From assembly GCA_025055765.1 (NCBI GenBank), contig JANWWS010000049.1, positions 1 through 64,000 of the forward strand: DNA of 64,000 nt. Reading direction: 5' to 3'. A program made the position numbers and the translations under genes. The notes below the pieces were generated by a model that was not told the DNA's origin, ran no database searches, and worked only from the letters and a program-made list of their open reading frames with translations. Source of the DNA: Leptospiraceae bacterium (GTDB taxonomy: Bacteria > Spirochaetota > Leptospiria > Turneriellales > Turneriellaceae). Shown in pieces: positions 50,595 through 59,060 of the stretch (positions are counted from its first letter, which is position 1; every line of letters begins with the position of its first letter).

Positions 50595-52180
50595 TGCGTC
50601 TCTCCTTTGGGGTACTTCCTCCTATACCAATTGATCCATTTTGCTGCGCTGTCAAACTTTTCTCCTGTAATATTGCGCAAGGCTGCCATCGAAAGCCGCC
50701 CTTCCTCCGCAGAGCCTTTTTCGAGGCGCTCGATGAGAAAGGGGAGGGCCCCCCAATCCTGTCTTTGGCTTAGACCCTCATAAGCAGCATTGCGAACTGC
50801 CACCTTGCTTGAGGTAGCCGCATCCAGAAGTACATTTAAAGCCTCCTGTCCCTGGATTTTGGCGAGAGCAGAAGCCGCTAGGAGTGGCTGCCCTTTATCA
50901 TCAAAAAGATGGGCACGCAAAGTGGGTATATCCTCGGTAGTGGCCATGACAGCTAGTGCCTCAAGAGCATAGGCAACGAGAGTGCGATCGTCAGATCTTA
51001 AAGCTGCACGAATCTCAGGCAAAGCATCCTGAGCGCCCATAACCCCCAGGGCCCAAACAGCCAAGTATCGCGCCTTGCCCTGTTTTTCCCGGGCTACTTC
51101 CCTTAAGACAGGGATGCTTTCTTTGCTTTGCATATAACCTAAACCTTTGGCAGCAAGCTCTCTTTCTGGAACTTCCTGGTCTTGTAATACCTTTTCGATA
51201 ACTTCCCGATACGCTATATCCTTATGTCGTCCCAAGAGGTAGGCTGCTTTTCCTTGAATGTTTTTTCCTTTTTTTATGAGTTGACGGGCAAGGGGTATTA
51301 CCATAGGGGAGGGATACTCCTCCAAGACCGCAACCGCAAGCTGTGCAGCTGTTGGATTGTCCCCTTCAATTTCGAGAGCCAAACTTTTGGCTATCTCTTT
51401 CGAGGGAATCTTACGCAGCGCTTCCACAGCATTGTCTCGTAAGAGAGCCCAGGCTTCACCCTCCCTTAAAAAAGGCAACAGGAAGCGTGCCGCCTGGAAA
51501 CTTTTTATGTCACCTAATGCATTGATAGCCGTAGCGGCAAGAGAAGAGCGAGGGTTTTCTCGCAGTTTTTCTAAGAGAAAGCCCTCGGCTGGTCGGTATC
51601 CCAGCCATCCTAAAGCTAAGATATGGCTTTGTAGAATGTCGGTATCTTTTTGCGCACGTGCCTGGGCAAGCACCTCGTCCCCTAAGTAGCTAGACCGCAT
51701 TTTCCTTAAGGCCTCGGCTGCCTTATAGCGGGTCGTTGAATCAGGGTCCTTTAAATAGCTAACCAAAAAAGACGCCTCCCGCGGCCCACCTACCTCGCCC
51801 AAGGCTTCTACCATTAGATCCTTCTGGCCTTGATTCTGGCGTAGCATTTCCATTATGTAGGGGGCTGCCCTTTTTTCTTTAAAGGACGCCAAGGTTAAGG
51901 CGGCTGCCGCCCGTGCGTTTTCTGCAGGGTCATCCTTGAGAATTTTTAATAAATCTGGAGTAAGCTCCTTCATTTGATAAGTCAGTGCTTGGGCCGCTGC
52001 CATTCCCCTAGTATAAGGGTCCTTATCAGCAAGTTGTGCCCTTATTTCCTCAACGGTGGGGGGTGGTTTTTCTGGTTCCTCGGGCAGAAATTCGGGTTTG
52101 GGCGGACCACAAAAGCCAAGCAGTAGAATAATCACCACGCCATATCTAATCTTTCGGTGTCTTGGCAAGCAGTTCCTCAT
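50591..52180 (-). CDS. HEAT-repeat lipoprotein
   Basis: 529 residues from ATG 52180 (the frame opens at 52231). The leader RKIRYGVVIILLLGFCGPPKP has a lipobox with Phe before Cys near residue 26. After a Pro/Glu-rich linker (PEKPPPTVEEI) about twelve HEAT or Armadillo-like helical repeats fill residues 60-480; typical units read AEALRKMRSSYLGDEVLAQA and ALEALAVMATTEDIPTLRAHL with an A-L-G pattern. This superhelix binds other proteins. Start overlaps the upstream unknown gene by 35 bases and end overlaps the PilZ membrane gene by 4, so they form one operon. Confidence 0.9.
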   Translation of the reverse strand: MRNCLPRHRKIRYGVVIILLLGFCGPPKPEFLPEEPEKPPPTVEEIRAQLADKDPYTRGMAAAQALTYQMKELTPDLLKILKDDPAENARAAAALTLASFKEKRAAPYIMEMLRQNQGQKDLMVEALGEVGGPREASFLVSYLKDPDSTTRYKAAEALRKMRSSYLGDEVLAQARAQKDTDILQSHILALGWLGYRPAEGFLLEKLRENPRSSLAATAINALGDIKSFQAARFLLPFLREGEAWALLRDNAVEALRKIPSKEIAKSLALEIEGDNPTAAQLAVAVLEEYPSPMVIPLARQLIKKGKNIQGKAAYLLGRHKDIAYREVIEKVLQDQEVPERELAAKGLGYMQSKESIPVLREVAREKQGKARYLAVWALGVMGAQDALPEIRAALRSDDRTLVAYALEALAVMATTEDIPTLRAHLFDDKGQPLLAASALAKIQGQEALNVLLDAATSSKVAVRNAAYEGLSQRQDWGALPFLIERLEKGSAEEGRLSMAALRNITGEKFDSAAKWINWYRRKYPKGETQ

Positions 52181-52847
52181 ATTCCTTAAGCTCCTTGCGT
52201 AACCTTTCGAGATCCTGTTTTCCAAGCTCAATTTGTTCTGAAGTGGGATTTCCCTTTTCCAAAAAGTATTCGATAATCTCTATTACGGATTTTGTTTCTC
52301 TAATCTTGTAATTAAGCCATGCACGATGCTCTGCTGGGTTTGGCTCGACTATAAGATTATCGGGGGGGGACTGCCCTGCTTCCCGATACTTTTCCCGCGC
52401 CTCAAGGGCCGCCCGCCGTGTGGCATAATCTATGGCTCTCTCGTTGTCTCTTCTAATAGCTTCTTTTTGCTGTGGGGTGAGGTTCTTATATTCGTTTGGG
52501 ATAAATATGTTGTCAGGGTAGCGGGCTGCAAATTCAAGCCATTCACGCCTTACCTTTTCTTTATGTGCCTCATCATATGGTTTGTTTGCGATATCCGGCC
52601 AAAGCTCTCGGGATTTTAAGAAAGACTCAAGGGTAGTGTCGGGATTCGGCGCATCTTGATAGAGCCAATCTCGGGGTACTTGAAAGAAACTAGTTCCCGT
52701 CGAGGTTCCTCTAGTTCCTAGTACCTGGGCAATTTGACGCTGCTTTTCCGGTGTTCCCTCATCCACATAAACGAGATATAAAAGCAGGCCTGTCAAGACG
52801 CTAAAAAGCACAGCGGCACTGATACGAAAATGTAGGACTTCTTTCAT
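52146..52847 (-). CDS. Single-TM protein with helical periplasmic domain, unknown function
   Basis: 233 residues from ATG 52847; an ATG at 52880 directly follows a strong hairpin and has no ribosome-binding site. One TM helix (ISAAVLFSVLTGLLLYLVYV, about 8-27) is followed by a hydrophilic region rich in Glu, Arg and Lys with helical character (RDNERAIDYATRRAALEARE, GKQDLERLRKELKEYEELL; coiled-coil-like at the end). No family is recognised. It is first in an operon with the HEAT-repeat lipoprotein and the two-PilZ protein, which suggests an envelope complex. Confidence 0.75.
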   Translation of the reverse strand: MKEVLHFRISAAVLFSVLTGLLLYLVYVDEGTPEKQRQIAQVLGTRGTSTGTSFFQVPRDWLYQDAPNPDTTLESFLKSRELWPDIANKPYDEAHKEKVRREWLEFAARYPDNIFIPNEYKNLTPQQKEAIRRDNERAIDYATRRAALEAREKYREAGQSPPDNLIVEPNPAEHRAWLNYKIRETKSVIEIIEYFLEKGNPTSEQIELGKQDLERLRKELKEYEELLAKTPKD

Positions 52848-52882
52848 AGGCAGGAAACGGCTGATTTGCTTAGGAGACATAT

Positions 52883-52903
52883 GCCGCCGCAGTATGCGGC
52901 GGC
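52883..52903 (+). terminator. Perfect 9-bp GC-rich hairpin followed by T-run on the plus strand
   Basis: GCCGCCGCA, loop GTA, TGCGGCGGC, then AACTTTTTTATTT on the plus strand. By sequence this is an intrinsic terminator of plus-strand transcription, yet both flanking genes (to 52847 and from 54110) run on the minus strand. On the minus strand it has no T-run. It lies between two minus-strand operons and may work in both directions or block antisense transcripts. Confidence 0.6.
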
Positions 52904-52910
52904 AACTTTT

Positions 52911-54110
52911 TTATTTAAAGACCGACAACAGCCAGCCTATCACCTGGCCCATAATGGAGTGCTCAAGGAAATTCTTGATGTCAACGGGATCGCGGTTTAA
53001 GGAGTCGTAGAACCAAGCGGCATATTCATCCACAAGGGGTATATTCACCCTGTAGCGCGAGTTAATTGAGGCAATGAGCTCATTAGCAAGAACGGCATGC
53101 CCGTAGCGATTTGGATGTACCCCGTCTAGACTAAAGACCCCTGGCGCTCCCGGAAGTGGCCAATGCGCCCGCGCCAAGCCAGGAGAATACCCCGTACGGC
53201 TATCCCGAATAAGCCGGCCATTTGCCTTGATATTATCAAAAATAACCTTGGCATCGGTTACCGCAAAACCCATAGCAGAGCCCTGGGCCTTTACTTCATT
53301 GTTTAGCATCGTGAGAAAGTTTTCAATGACCCGCACTTCGTTCGCATCAAGGACTTGGTTTGGATCAGAAACTGACCTTCTGTAAAAGGCTTTTAAGCCT
53401 GTATAATTTGGCCTGTTTTGGGGATCGCGATAAGGCTCAAGATAGGCGATCGCTGTCACATTGGGTATAGTGAAGAGCACTCCTCCGCGCAAGCTCCCCA
53501 TCGCTCGTGCCCGACGCATGACCTCCGCAATATCGCGGCGAAACCGTGGTTCATCTAAACAAGACGTACTTGTGTGCAAGGCCGTGCAAAGCACATGATT
53601 TGCCGCTGCTGTACCAAAGAGAAAGGTAGGCCGATTACGTTCCACAATTTGCATTTGGGTACCAGCGTCCCTTAGGCCAAAACGATGGAACTTATCGGGC
53701 TCTTTACAAGTCGAGGCCGTGATATCTTCACAGCGGCCACTTGTGCGCAGTACGCTTGTGTACTGGGCTCCTGTGATACCTGCATGGGTCGGCAAGGCAT
53801 ATGTCCTTTCATTACCTCCAATAATTGCCGCGCCGATACAGATTGGCCCGCAATTACCCTTAAGTACATCTTCTAAGTTTACATACGGCCCCTTAAGCTC
53901 ATTGTAGTAAAGATTGGCTCCCGCTTGCTTCACTACGAGGACAGGATAGGCCCAATCCTGGGTTTTTTTCTCAACAATGACACCATAAAACCCCTGGGAA
54001 AGGCTATCCCCAATCACAACCGGCCTTTCAAAGAGAGAGGCGATTGTGTTTGCTAAGGCGACAGGAGCCACACACACTAAATTCACAAGCATGAAAAGCA
54101 GTTTCTTCAT
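52911..54110 (-). CDS. Secreted SGNH/GDSL hydrolase, tandem paralogue 1
   Basis: 399 residues from ATG 54110 (GGAGG 5 bases upstream), with a signal peptide ([20 protein letters not shown]). The GDSL motif is [13 protein letters not shown] near residue 33 with the nucleophile Ser, and the C-terminal block [19 protein letters not shown] near 336 gives the catalytic Asp-His pair. The middle motif [12 protein letters not shown] near 187 may be the block III Asn. Esterase, lipase or other acyl-hydrolase activity is expected; substrate unknown. It is about 85 percent identical by eye to the next gene upstream, minus a 24-residue insertion. Confidence 0.88.
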   Translation of the reverse strand: MKKLLFMLVNLVCVAPVALANTIASLFERPVVIGDSLSQGFYGVIVEKKTQDWAYPVLVVKQAGANLYYNELKGPYVNLEDVLKGNCGPICIGAAIIGGNERTYALPTHAGITGAQYTSVLRTSGRCEDITASTCKEPDKFHRFGLRDAGTQMQIVERNRPTFLFGTAAANHVLCTALHTSTSCLDEPRFRRDIAEVMRRARAMGSLRGGVLFTIPNVTAIAYLEPYRDPQNRPNYTGLKAFYRRSVSDPNQVLDANEVRVIENFLTMLNNEVKAQGSAMGFAVTDAKVIFDNIKANGRLIRDSRTGYSPGLARAHWPLPGAPGVFSLDGVHPNRYGHAVLANELIASINSRYRVNIPLVDEYAAWFYDSLNRDPVDIKNFLEHSIMGQVIGWLLSVFK

Positions 54111-54185
54111 ATGCACCTCCTTAAATAGTAAATTTTCGGCGCGTTCGGTGCCATATTTCTTATAACATCGCCGACCGCGGCCGTT

Positions 54186-55451
54186 TTATGTAAACACCGA
54201 GATTAGCCAAGTAATGACTTGGCCAATAATGGTGTTTTCCAAAAAGTTCTTAATGTCTACAGGATTGCGATTTAACGAGTCATAGAACCAGGCGCTGTAT
54301 TCATCCACCGCAGGGATATTCACCCCATAGCGGCTATTTATGGCAGCAATGAGCTCGTTAGCAAGAACCGCGTGGCCGTATCGGTTCGGATGTACCCCGT
54401 CTAGGCTAAAGACGCCAGGGGCTCCAGGAAGTGGCCAATGCGCCCGCGCCAAGCCAGGAGAATATCCCGTACGGCTATCCCGAATGAGCCTGCCGTTTGC
54501 CCTGATGTTATCGAAAATAACCTTGGCATCGCTCACCGCAAAGCCCATGGCAGCTCCCTGGGCCTTGACCTCATTGTTGAGCATGGTCAGGAAGTTTTCA
54601 ATTACCCTCACCTCGTTGGCATCCAACACTTGGTTCGGATCTGAAACAGAACGCCGATAGAAAGGCTTAAGTCCGGTATAGTTAGGACGGTTTTGCGGAT
54701 CCCGATAGGGCTCAAGGTAGGCGATAGCCGTCACATTGGGAATTGTAAAGAGCACTCCTCCTCGGATAGTTCCTATTGCTCGGGCGCGCCGCATCACTTC
54801 AGCGATGTCCCGCTTAAAGCGTGCCTCATCTAGACATGATAGACTTGTGTGTAACGCCGTGCAAAGAACATGGTTGGCCGCAGCTGTTCCAAATAAAAAG
54901 GTAGGGCGGTTTTTCTCCACAATTTCCATTTGGGTACCAGCGTCTCTTAAGCCAAAACGATGGAACTTATCAGGCTCCTTACAATCGGGAACCTGGACCC
55001 ACCGATACGTAAAGGTATACCAGTTCTTCCAGTACCATTGCTTTTCCCATTTAGTGGCGGTTATGTCTTCGCATTTCCCACTGGTACGTAGGACACTTGT
55101 GTATTCAGCACCCGTTATGCCTGCATGGGTAGGAAGGGAATAGGTTCTTTCATTACCCCCAATTACCGATGCCCCAATGCAAATAGGGCCACAATTTCCT
55201 TTCAGCACTTCTTCTAAGTTAACATAGGGACCCTTTAGCTCGTTGTAATAGACCTGAGAACCTGCTTGTTTTACAACAAGTACCGGGTATGCCCAGTCTT
55301 GGGTTTTTTTCTCCACCGTTACCCCAAAAAAACCTTGAGACAGGGAATCCCCAATGACCACTGGTTTTTGAAAGAGCTGGGCTACACTAGTAGCAAAAGC
55401 TCCCCCTGCTATCGTAACAAAAAGCAATATCCCCTTAAAAAATGCCTTCAT
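54186..55451 (-). CDS. Secreted SGNH/GDSL hydrolase, tandem paralogue 2 with Trp-rich insertion
   Basis: 421 residues from ATG 55451, chosen because GGGAGGAG precedes it. Signal peptide [20 protein letters not shown]. The same motifs as its neighbour are present: [13 protein letters not shown] near 34, [12 protein letters not shown], and [19 protein letters not shown] near 358. Relative to paralogue 1 it carries an insertion (near residue 130-155) rich in Trp and Lys ([18 protein letters not shown]) followed by VQVPD, just before the shared [12 protein letters not shown]. The two genes are adjacent head-to-tail, 75 bases apart, so a recent duplication is evident. The insertion could bind carbohydrate or membrane; this is inference. 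Confidence 0.88.
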   Translation of the reverse strand: MKAFFKGILLFVTIAGGAFATSVAQLFQKPVVIGDSLSQGFFGVTVEKKTQDWAYPVLVVKQAGSQVYYNELKGPYVNLEEVLKGNCGPICIGASVIGGNERTYSLPTHAGITGAEYTSVLRTSGKCEDITATKWEKQWYWKNWYTFTYRWVQVPDCKEPDKFHRFGLRDAGTQMEIVEKNRPTFLFGTAAANHVLCTALHTSLSCLDEARFKRDIAEVMRRARAIGTIRGGVLFTIPNVTAIAYLEPYRDPQNRPNYTGLKPFYRRSVSDPNQVLDANEVRVIENFLTMLNNEVKAQGAAMGFAVSDAKVIFDNIRANGRLIRDSRTGYSPGLARAHWPLPGAPGVFSLDGVHPNRYGHAVLANELIAAINSRYGVNIPAVDEYSAWFYDSLNRNPVDIKNFLENTIIGQVITWLISVFT

Positions 55452-55551
55452 ATTCTCCTCCCGTACCCAAAAATTGGCACAATTTTTTGTATCATTGTAA
55501 TTATGTCCTAGAAAAGAGACGGGGGCCAATTTTTCTTTGGTAGCTCAAAAT

Positions 55552-56517
55552 ATGGTGAAAAAGGATCGGCGGCCAGGTAAAATTTTTCTTAACCTAGGTG
55601 GGGGTGCGGCCCGGGGTTTTGCTCATATTGGGGTGCTTTCCGCCCTTCGGGAGGCTCAAATCCCCTTTGATTGCTTAGTGGGTGTCTCTATGGGAGCCAT
55701 TGTAGCCAGTGTTTACGCGGTAAACCCCGATGTGGAATATACAAAGGATCGAGTGGTCGCCTTAGCCTTGTCGCGCAAATTCCAAGAATCGCCCATTGGC
55801 ACCTGGACACGTCGTACCAATGAGTCGCAGCGTAGCTTTTTTCAAAGGCTAAAGAATCTTTATACGAACACCAATCTTGTCCGCCGCTTCTTTCTTTCTT
55901 CAGGGATTCTGGAAGAAGAACAAATTAACGAAGTTCTCTATCCCTTTATACCCGACATTGCCATTGGCACCGCAAGAATTCCTCTTTATATCGTGGCCGT
56001 GGATTTATTATCCGGGACAAGCCGGATCTTTCAGGGAAAGGATAGGCTACGCGATGCGGTAATCGCCTCTGCCTCCATGCCCATGGTGTTCCCCCCAAGG
56101 CAAATTGAAGGCCGTTTCTATTCCGATGGGGGAGTTCTCGATAAAATTGGTGTCGACGCCGCAGAAAGTCTTGGCGCTGAGTTTATTATCGCTGTGGATG
56201 TCTCCGATGAGAAACTACCAGAGGCAAGGCTGCGCAGTGGGCTTGATGTCATGCTACGTACCGAAGAAATAGCCTCTCTTTATCGGCGCCAATACCAGCT
56301 AAAAAGGGCTGATGTCGTCATCCAGCCCATAAGGGGCAACATCCACTGGGCCGACTACGGCAAGTACCGGGAAATAATGGATATGGGCTACGAAGCCACA
56401 AGAGCCAAAATAGAGGAACTGAGGCACAAACTGAAGTTACTGAACCTCAGGCGCCGCTTTTTTTTGGGGGGATTTTCCACCCGCCGAACGAAGTTGCGTC
56501 GCCTGCTCCAAGGCTAA
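55552..56517 (+). CDS. Patatin-like phospholipase
   Basis: About 321 residues from ATG 55552 (an upstream TTG at 55537 is possible); no good ribosome-binding site. The oxyanion motif is LGGGAARGFAHIGVLSAL near 16-33, the nucleophile elbow is GVSMGAIVAS near 47 (G-x-S-x-G), and the catalytic Asp is in YSDGGVLDKIG near 193 (DGG). No signal peptide, so it acts in the cytoplasm or at the membrane face. RssA/YchK-like members hydrolyse phospholipids or lysophospholipids. The 3' end overlaps the convergent waaA gene by 81 bases. Confidence 0.93.
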   Translation: MVKKDRRPGKIFLNLGGGAARGFAHIGVLSALREAQIPFDCLVGVSMGAIVASVYAVNPDVEYTKDRVVALALSRKFQESPIGTWTRRTNESQRSFFQRLKNLYTNTNLVRRFFLSSGILEEEQINEVLYPFIPDIAIGTARIPLYIVAVDLLSGTSRIFQGKDRLRDAVIASASMPMVFPPRQIEGRFYSDGGVLDKIGVDAAESLGAEFIIAVDVSDEKLPEARLRSGLDVMLRTEEIASLYRRQYQLKRADVVIQPIRGNIHWADYGKYREIMDMGYEATRAKIEELRHKLKLLNLRRRFFLGGFSTRRTKLRRLLQG

Positions 56518-57744
56518 AAGCAACCTTTGGGTAGCTCCACAATTTTCCCTGAAATAATTTTGTAGCGCTTTTTTTACCTGCCCATAAAGAGCCCTATTTT
56601 GGTACTTGTAAATAAACTCTTTCAAGAATTGCTTATCAGGATAGGGGGCCACCGTAAGCAGCCCACGCTCATGAAGGTCTATGGCCTCCTGAGAATTTTG
56701 GATCTGCGGCCCTGTTAAAAGAGGTAGTCCAAAAAAGGCAGGTTCTAAAACAGAATGTACCTTGCCATTAAATCCCCCCCCAACATAAGCAAACTTGCCT
56801 AAACTATATAGGTGGGCTAAAAGCCCCGTGGTATCCACCACAAGAACCCGAACCCCTGTTGGCAATCTCCTCTTTGCAAGTTGCGAATATAGGAGATACG
56901 GGATGTTTTTTTGTTTTAAGAGAGCAACAATTCCCTCGATACGCTTTGGCTCTGGGTGATGGGGCACCACAATAGCAGCACTATGTGGATGCCCTTCAAG
57001 ATAGCCTAAGATAAATTCTTCACAGATGGGGTAGGTAGATCCCGCAACAAAGAGCTCTGTATGTAAAAAAAGCTTTTTGAGTTTTCTTAAAAGCGTGGCT
57101 ACCGTAGGGGGGATTTTATCGGCTCTTTGTTTGACGGCATCAAAACGGGTGTCTCCATATACTAGGCTTTTGATTTTCAGCTTGGAAAAATTTTGTGCAT
57201 GAACGGGATGGATGGCATAAACCCCTTGAAGCATGTGGTAAAGCTTTCTATAAAAAAGAGAAAAAGGTATACGAAGCCGCCAGGAATTGGAGGGCAAGGT
57301 AGCAGAAATAAGCAATTGGGGGATTCCTTGAGCATACGCGAGGCGACAAAGATTGGGCCAGACATCGTACTTGGCATAGACCAAAACTTGGGGTTTTATG
57401 GTGGTAAGTAACCTTTTCATTTTTGCGGGAAAGTCAAAGGGTAAGGGAAAAAGATAGTCAAAGGCCGTATCTTCTCGGCGTTGGCTATAGGCGCTATACG
57501 AATATACGGTAAAGAAAATAAAAAATTGAGGGTGCTTTTTTTTGAGGGCTAAGGCTAAAACTCGTGCTTGCTCGTATTCCCCCACGGAGGAAGCATGAAA
57601 CCACACCACAGGTCTTCCTCCTGCTCTAAATTGCAGGGGAATACGCCGTATTTCAAAGTTTTTTCGCAATCTCTCATGAAATAAGGAAATTAAGTAGAGA
57701 ACACCATAGAGAGAATAAAAAAATACATTGTACAAAAAAAACAT
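56437..57744 (-). CDS. waaA: 3-deoxy-D-manno-octulosonic acid (Kdo) transferase
   Basis: 435 residues, GT30 glycosyltransferase adding Kdo to lipid A. An N-terminal hydrophobic segment (NVFFYSLYGVLYLISLF) is followed by WFHASSVGEYEQARVLALAL near 48-67, where the Glu in SVGEYEQA is the catalytic base, and FFTVYSYSAYSQ. Further motifs are VYAKYDVWPNL near 122, FVAGSTYPICEEFI near 230, and GGGFNGKVHSVLEPAFFGLP near 326. Its presence shows that the organism makes LPS. It is downstream of an acylphosphatase and pdhA with almost no gap, and its 3' end overlaps the patatin gene. Confidence 0.95.
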   Translation of the reverse strand: MFFLYNVFFYSLYGVLYLISLFHERLRKNFEIRRIPLQFRAGGRPVVWFHASSVGEYEQARVLALALKKKHPQFFIFFTVYSYSAYSQRREDTAFDYLFPLPFDFPAKMKRLLTTIKPQVLVYAKYDVWPNLCRLAYAQGIPQLLISATLPSNSWRLRIPFSLFYRKLYHMLQGVYAIHPVHAQNFSKLKIKSLVYGDTRFDAVKQRADKIPPTVATLLRKLKKLFLHTELFVAGSTYPICEEFILGYLEGHPHSAAIVVPHHPEPKRIEGIVALLKQKNIPYLLYSQLAKRRLPTGVRVLVVDTTGLLAHLYSLGKFAYVGGGFNGKVHSVLEPAFFGLPLLTGPQIQNSQEAIDLHERGLLTVAPYPDKQFLKEFIYKYQNRALYGQVKKALQNYFRENCGATQRLLLALEQATQLRSAGGKSPQKKAAPEVQ

Positions 57745-57745
57745 A

Positions 57746-58018
57746 CTAGCGCTTTATAGCAAAGGGGAAGGGAAGGTCCTCACCAGCTATGTCTTTGACT
57801 TGAATTTCGCTAACCCGCGCAAGAGGGGGTCCCTCGCGGAGTCTCTCGTAAAAACGTGACAACACTTCTTCACTACCCTGCGCAACACATTCCACCGAGC
57901 CATCAGGTAGATTTCGTACATAACCGGACAATTTGAGGCTCTGAGCTACGCTTTGTGCAAAAGCCCGATAGCCCACCCCCTGCACTATGCCAAAAATGAG
58001 GTACTTACGGGTTAACAT
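57746..58018 (-). CDS. acyP: Acylphosphatase
   Basis: 90 residues from ATG 58018. The family signature is full: LIFGIVQGVGYRAFAQSVA near residue 8-26 (catalytic Arg) and LSGYVRNLPDGSVECVAQG near 30-48 (catalytic Asn). Hydrolyses acyl phosphates such as carbamoyl phosphate. The start overlaps the pdhA 3' end by 14 bases and the stop lies one base before the waaA start. Confidence 0.95.
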   Translation of the reverse strand: MLTRKYLIFGIVQGVGYRAFAQSVAQSLKLSGYVRNLPDGSVECVAQGSEEVLSRFYERLREGPPLARVSEIQVKDIAGEDLPFPFAIKR

Positions 58019-58970
58019 ATGTATACTGATGCAATAGAGATACAGGGGGAAAGTCTGAACTTTCCGCAAAGGCAACGGCGTCGTCCACAATTTCCTTCAC
58101 TTTTTTTTGGATTTCTTCTAATTCTGTTGTAGGAATTCCTTCTTCAAGCAAGGTTTTGGCACACAACTCTATGGCGTCTAGCTCTTTCTTGCGCTCCAAT
58201 TCGCTAGGAGGTCGATACTTCGCTGGGTCCGACATAGAATGCCCTCGGTAACGATAGGTAACCGCCTCAATTAGGGTAGGCTCATTTTGACTACGGGCCC
58301 GGTTCACCGCCTCGCGTACCACTTCATGAAATTCCCAGACATCATAGGTCTCGACACGCACACTGTGCATACCATAGCTTTTGCCCTTGACAGATATATC
58401 TTCCAAGGGAAGATGCCGATAGAGAGGGGTACCCATGGAATATAAGTTGTTTTCTACGATAAAGACCACGGGCAAATTCCATAGGGCAGCAAAAGTTAAA
58501 CCTTCATGGAAACCTCCAATATTCACGGCGCCATCCCCCATAAAGCAAAGGGTAACAGCCCTTTCCCTTTTGTAGCGGCTTCCAAAGGCAATCCCACAGG
58601 CAATGGGGATATGTCCCCCTACAATCCCATGCCCACCCATAAAATGCCGGGCTCTATCAAAAAAATGCATACTGCCCCCTAGACCCTTACTACACCCAGT
58701 TACCTTACCATAGAGCTCCGCCATGCACTCGCGGGCCGATAAACCCCGGGCTAAGGCATGGCCATGATCTCGATAGGTGCTTACGACATAATCTTGTTTT
58801 TCTAGGGCTCCCATCGCCCCCACAGCGACAGCCTCTTGCCCAATGTAGAGGTGGCAGAAACCCTTAATTTTCCCCAAGGCATACGCTTTCGCTGCCGCCT
58901 CTTCGAAGCGACGAATAAGCAGCATTTGCTCATAAAAAACAAGTAGTTTTTTAATTTTTACCGATGGCAC
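58005..58970 (-). CDS. pdhA: Pyruvate dehydrogenase E1 component, alpha subunit
   Basis: 321 residues, thiamine-diphosphate-dependent 2-oxo acid decarboxylase subunit. Motifs: RRFEEAAAKAYALGKIKGF near 20, LYIGQEAVAVGAMGAL near 41, GSMHFFD near 97, GGHGIVGGHIPIACGIAFG near 107, and the TPP-binding motif GDGAVNIGGFHEGLTFAA near 142 followed by FIVENNLYSMGT. The loop TYRYRGHSMSDPAKYR near 240 is the phosphorylation-loop equivalent. The beta subunit and E2 genes are not next to it in the window; a role in a related dehydrogenase such as acetoin dehydrogenase is possible. Confidence 0.93.
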   Translation of the reverse strand: MPSVKIKKLLVFYEQMLLIRRFEEAAAKAYALGKIKGFCHLYIGQEAVAVGAMGALEKQDYVVSTYRDHGHALARGLSARECMAELYGKVTGCSKGLGGSMHFFDRARHFMGGHGIVGGHIPIACGIAFGSRYKRERAVTLCFMGDGAVNIGGFHEGLTFAALWNLPVVFIVENNLYSMGTPLYRHLPLEDISVKGKSYGMHSVRVETYDVWEFHEVVREAVNRARSQNEPTLIEAVTYRYRGHSMSDPAKYRPPSELERKKELDAIELCAKTLLEEGIPTTELEEIQKKVKEIVDDAVAFAESSDFPPVSLLHQYTYVNP

Positions 58971-59060
58971 TGGGGAAAGCCTAAAATAAGAGCTTAGTTT
59001 GCAACAAGTTTTTTCTTAAAAAAGGGTTGCCAATACCATACACTAGTCAGAATAAAACCC

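Noticed and set aside
55473-55492. Sigma-54-like TTGGCAC ... TTTTGT before the patatin gene
   Set aside because: The spacing from GG to the second element is 11 rather than 10 bases and the GC of the -12 box is missing.
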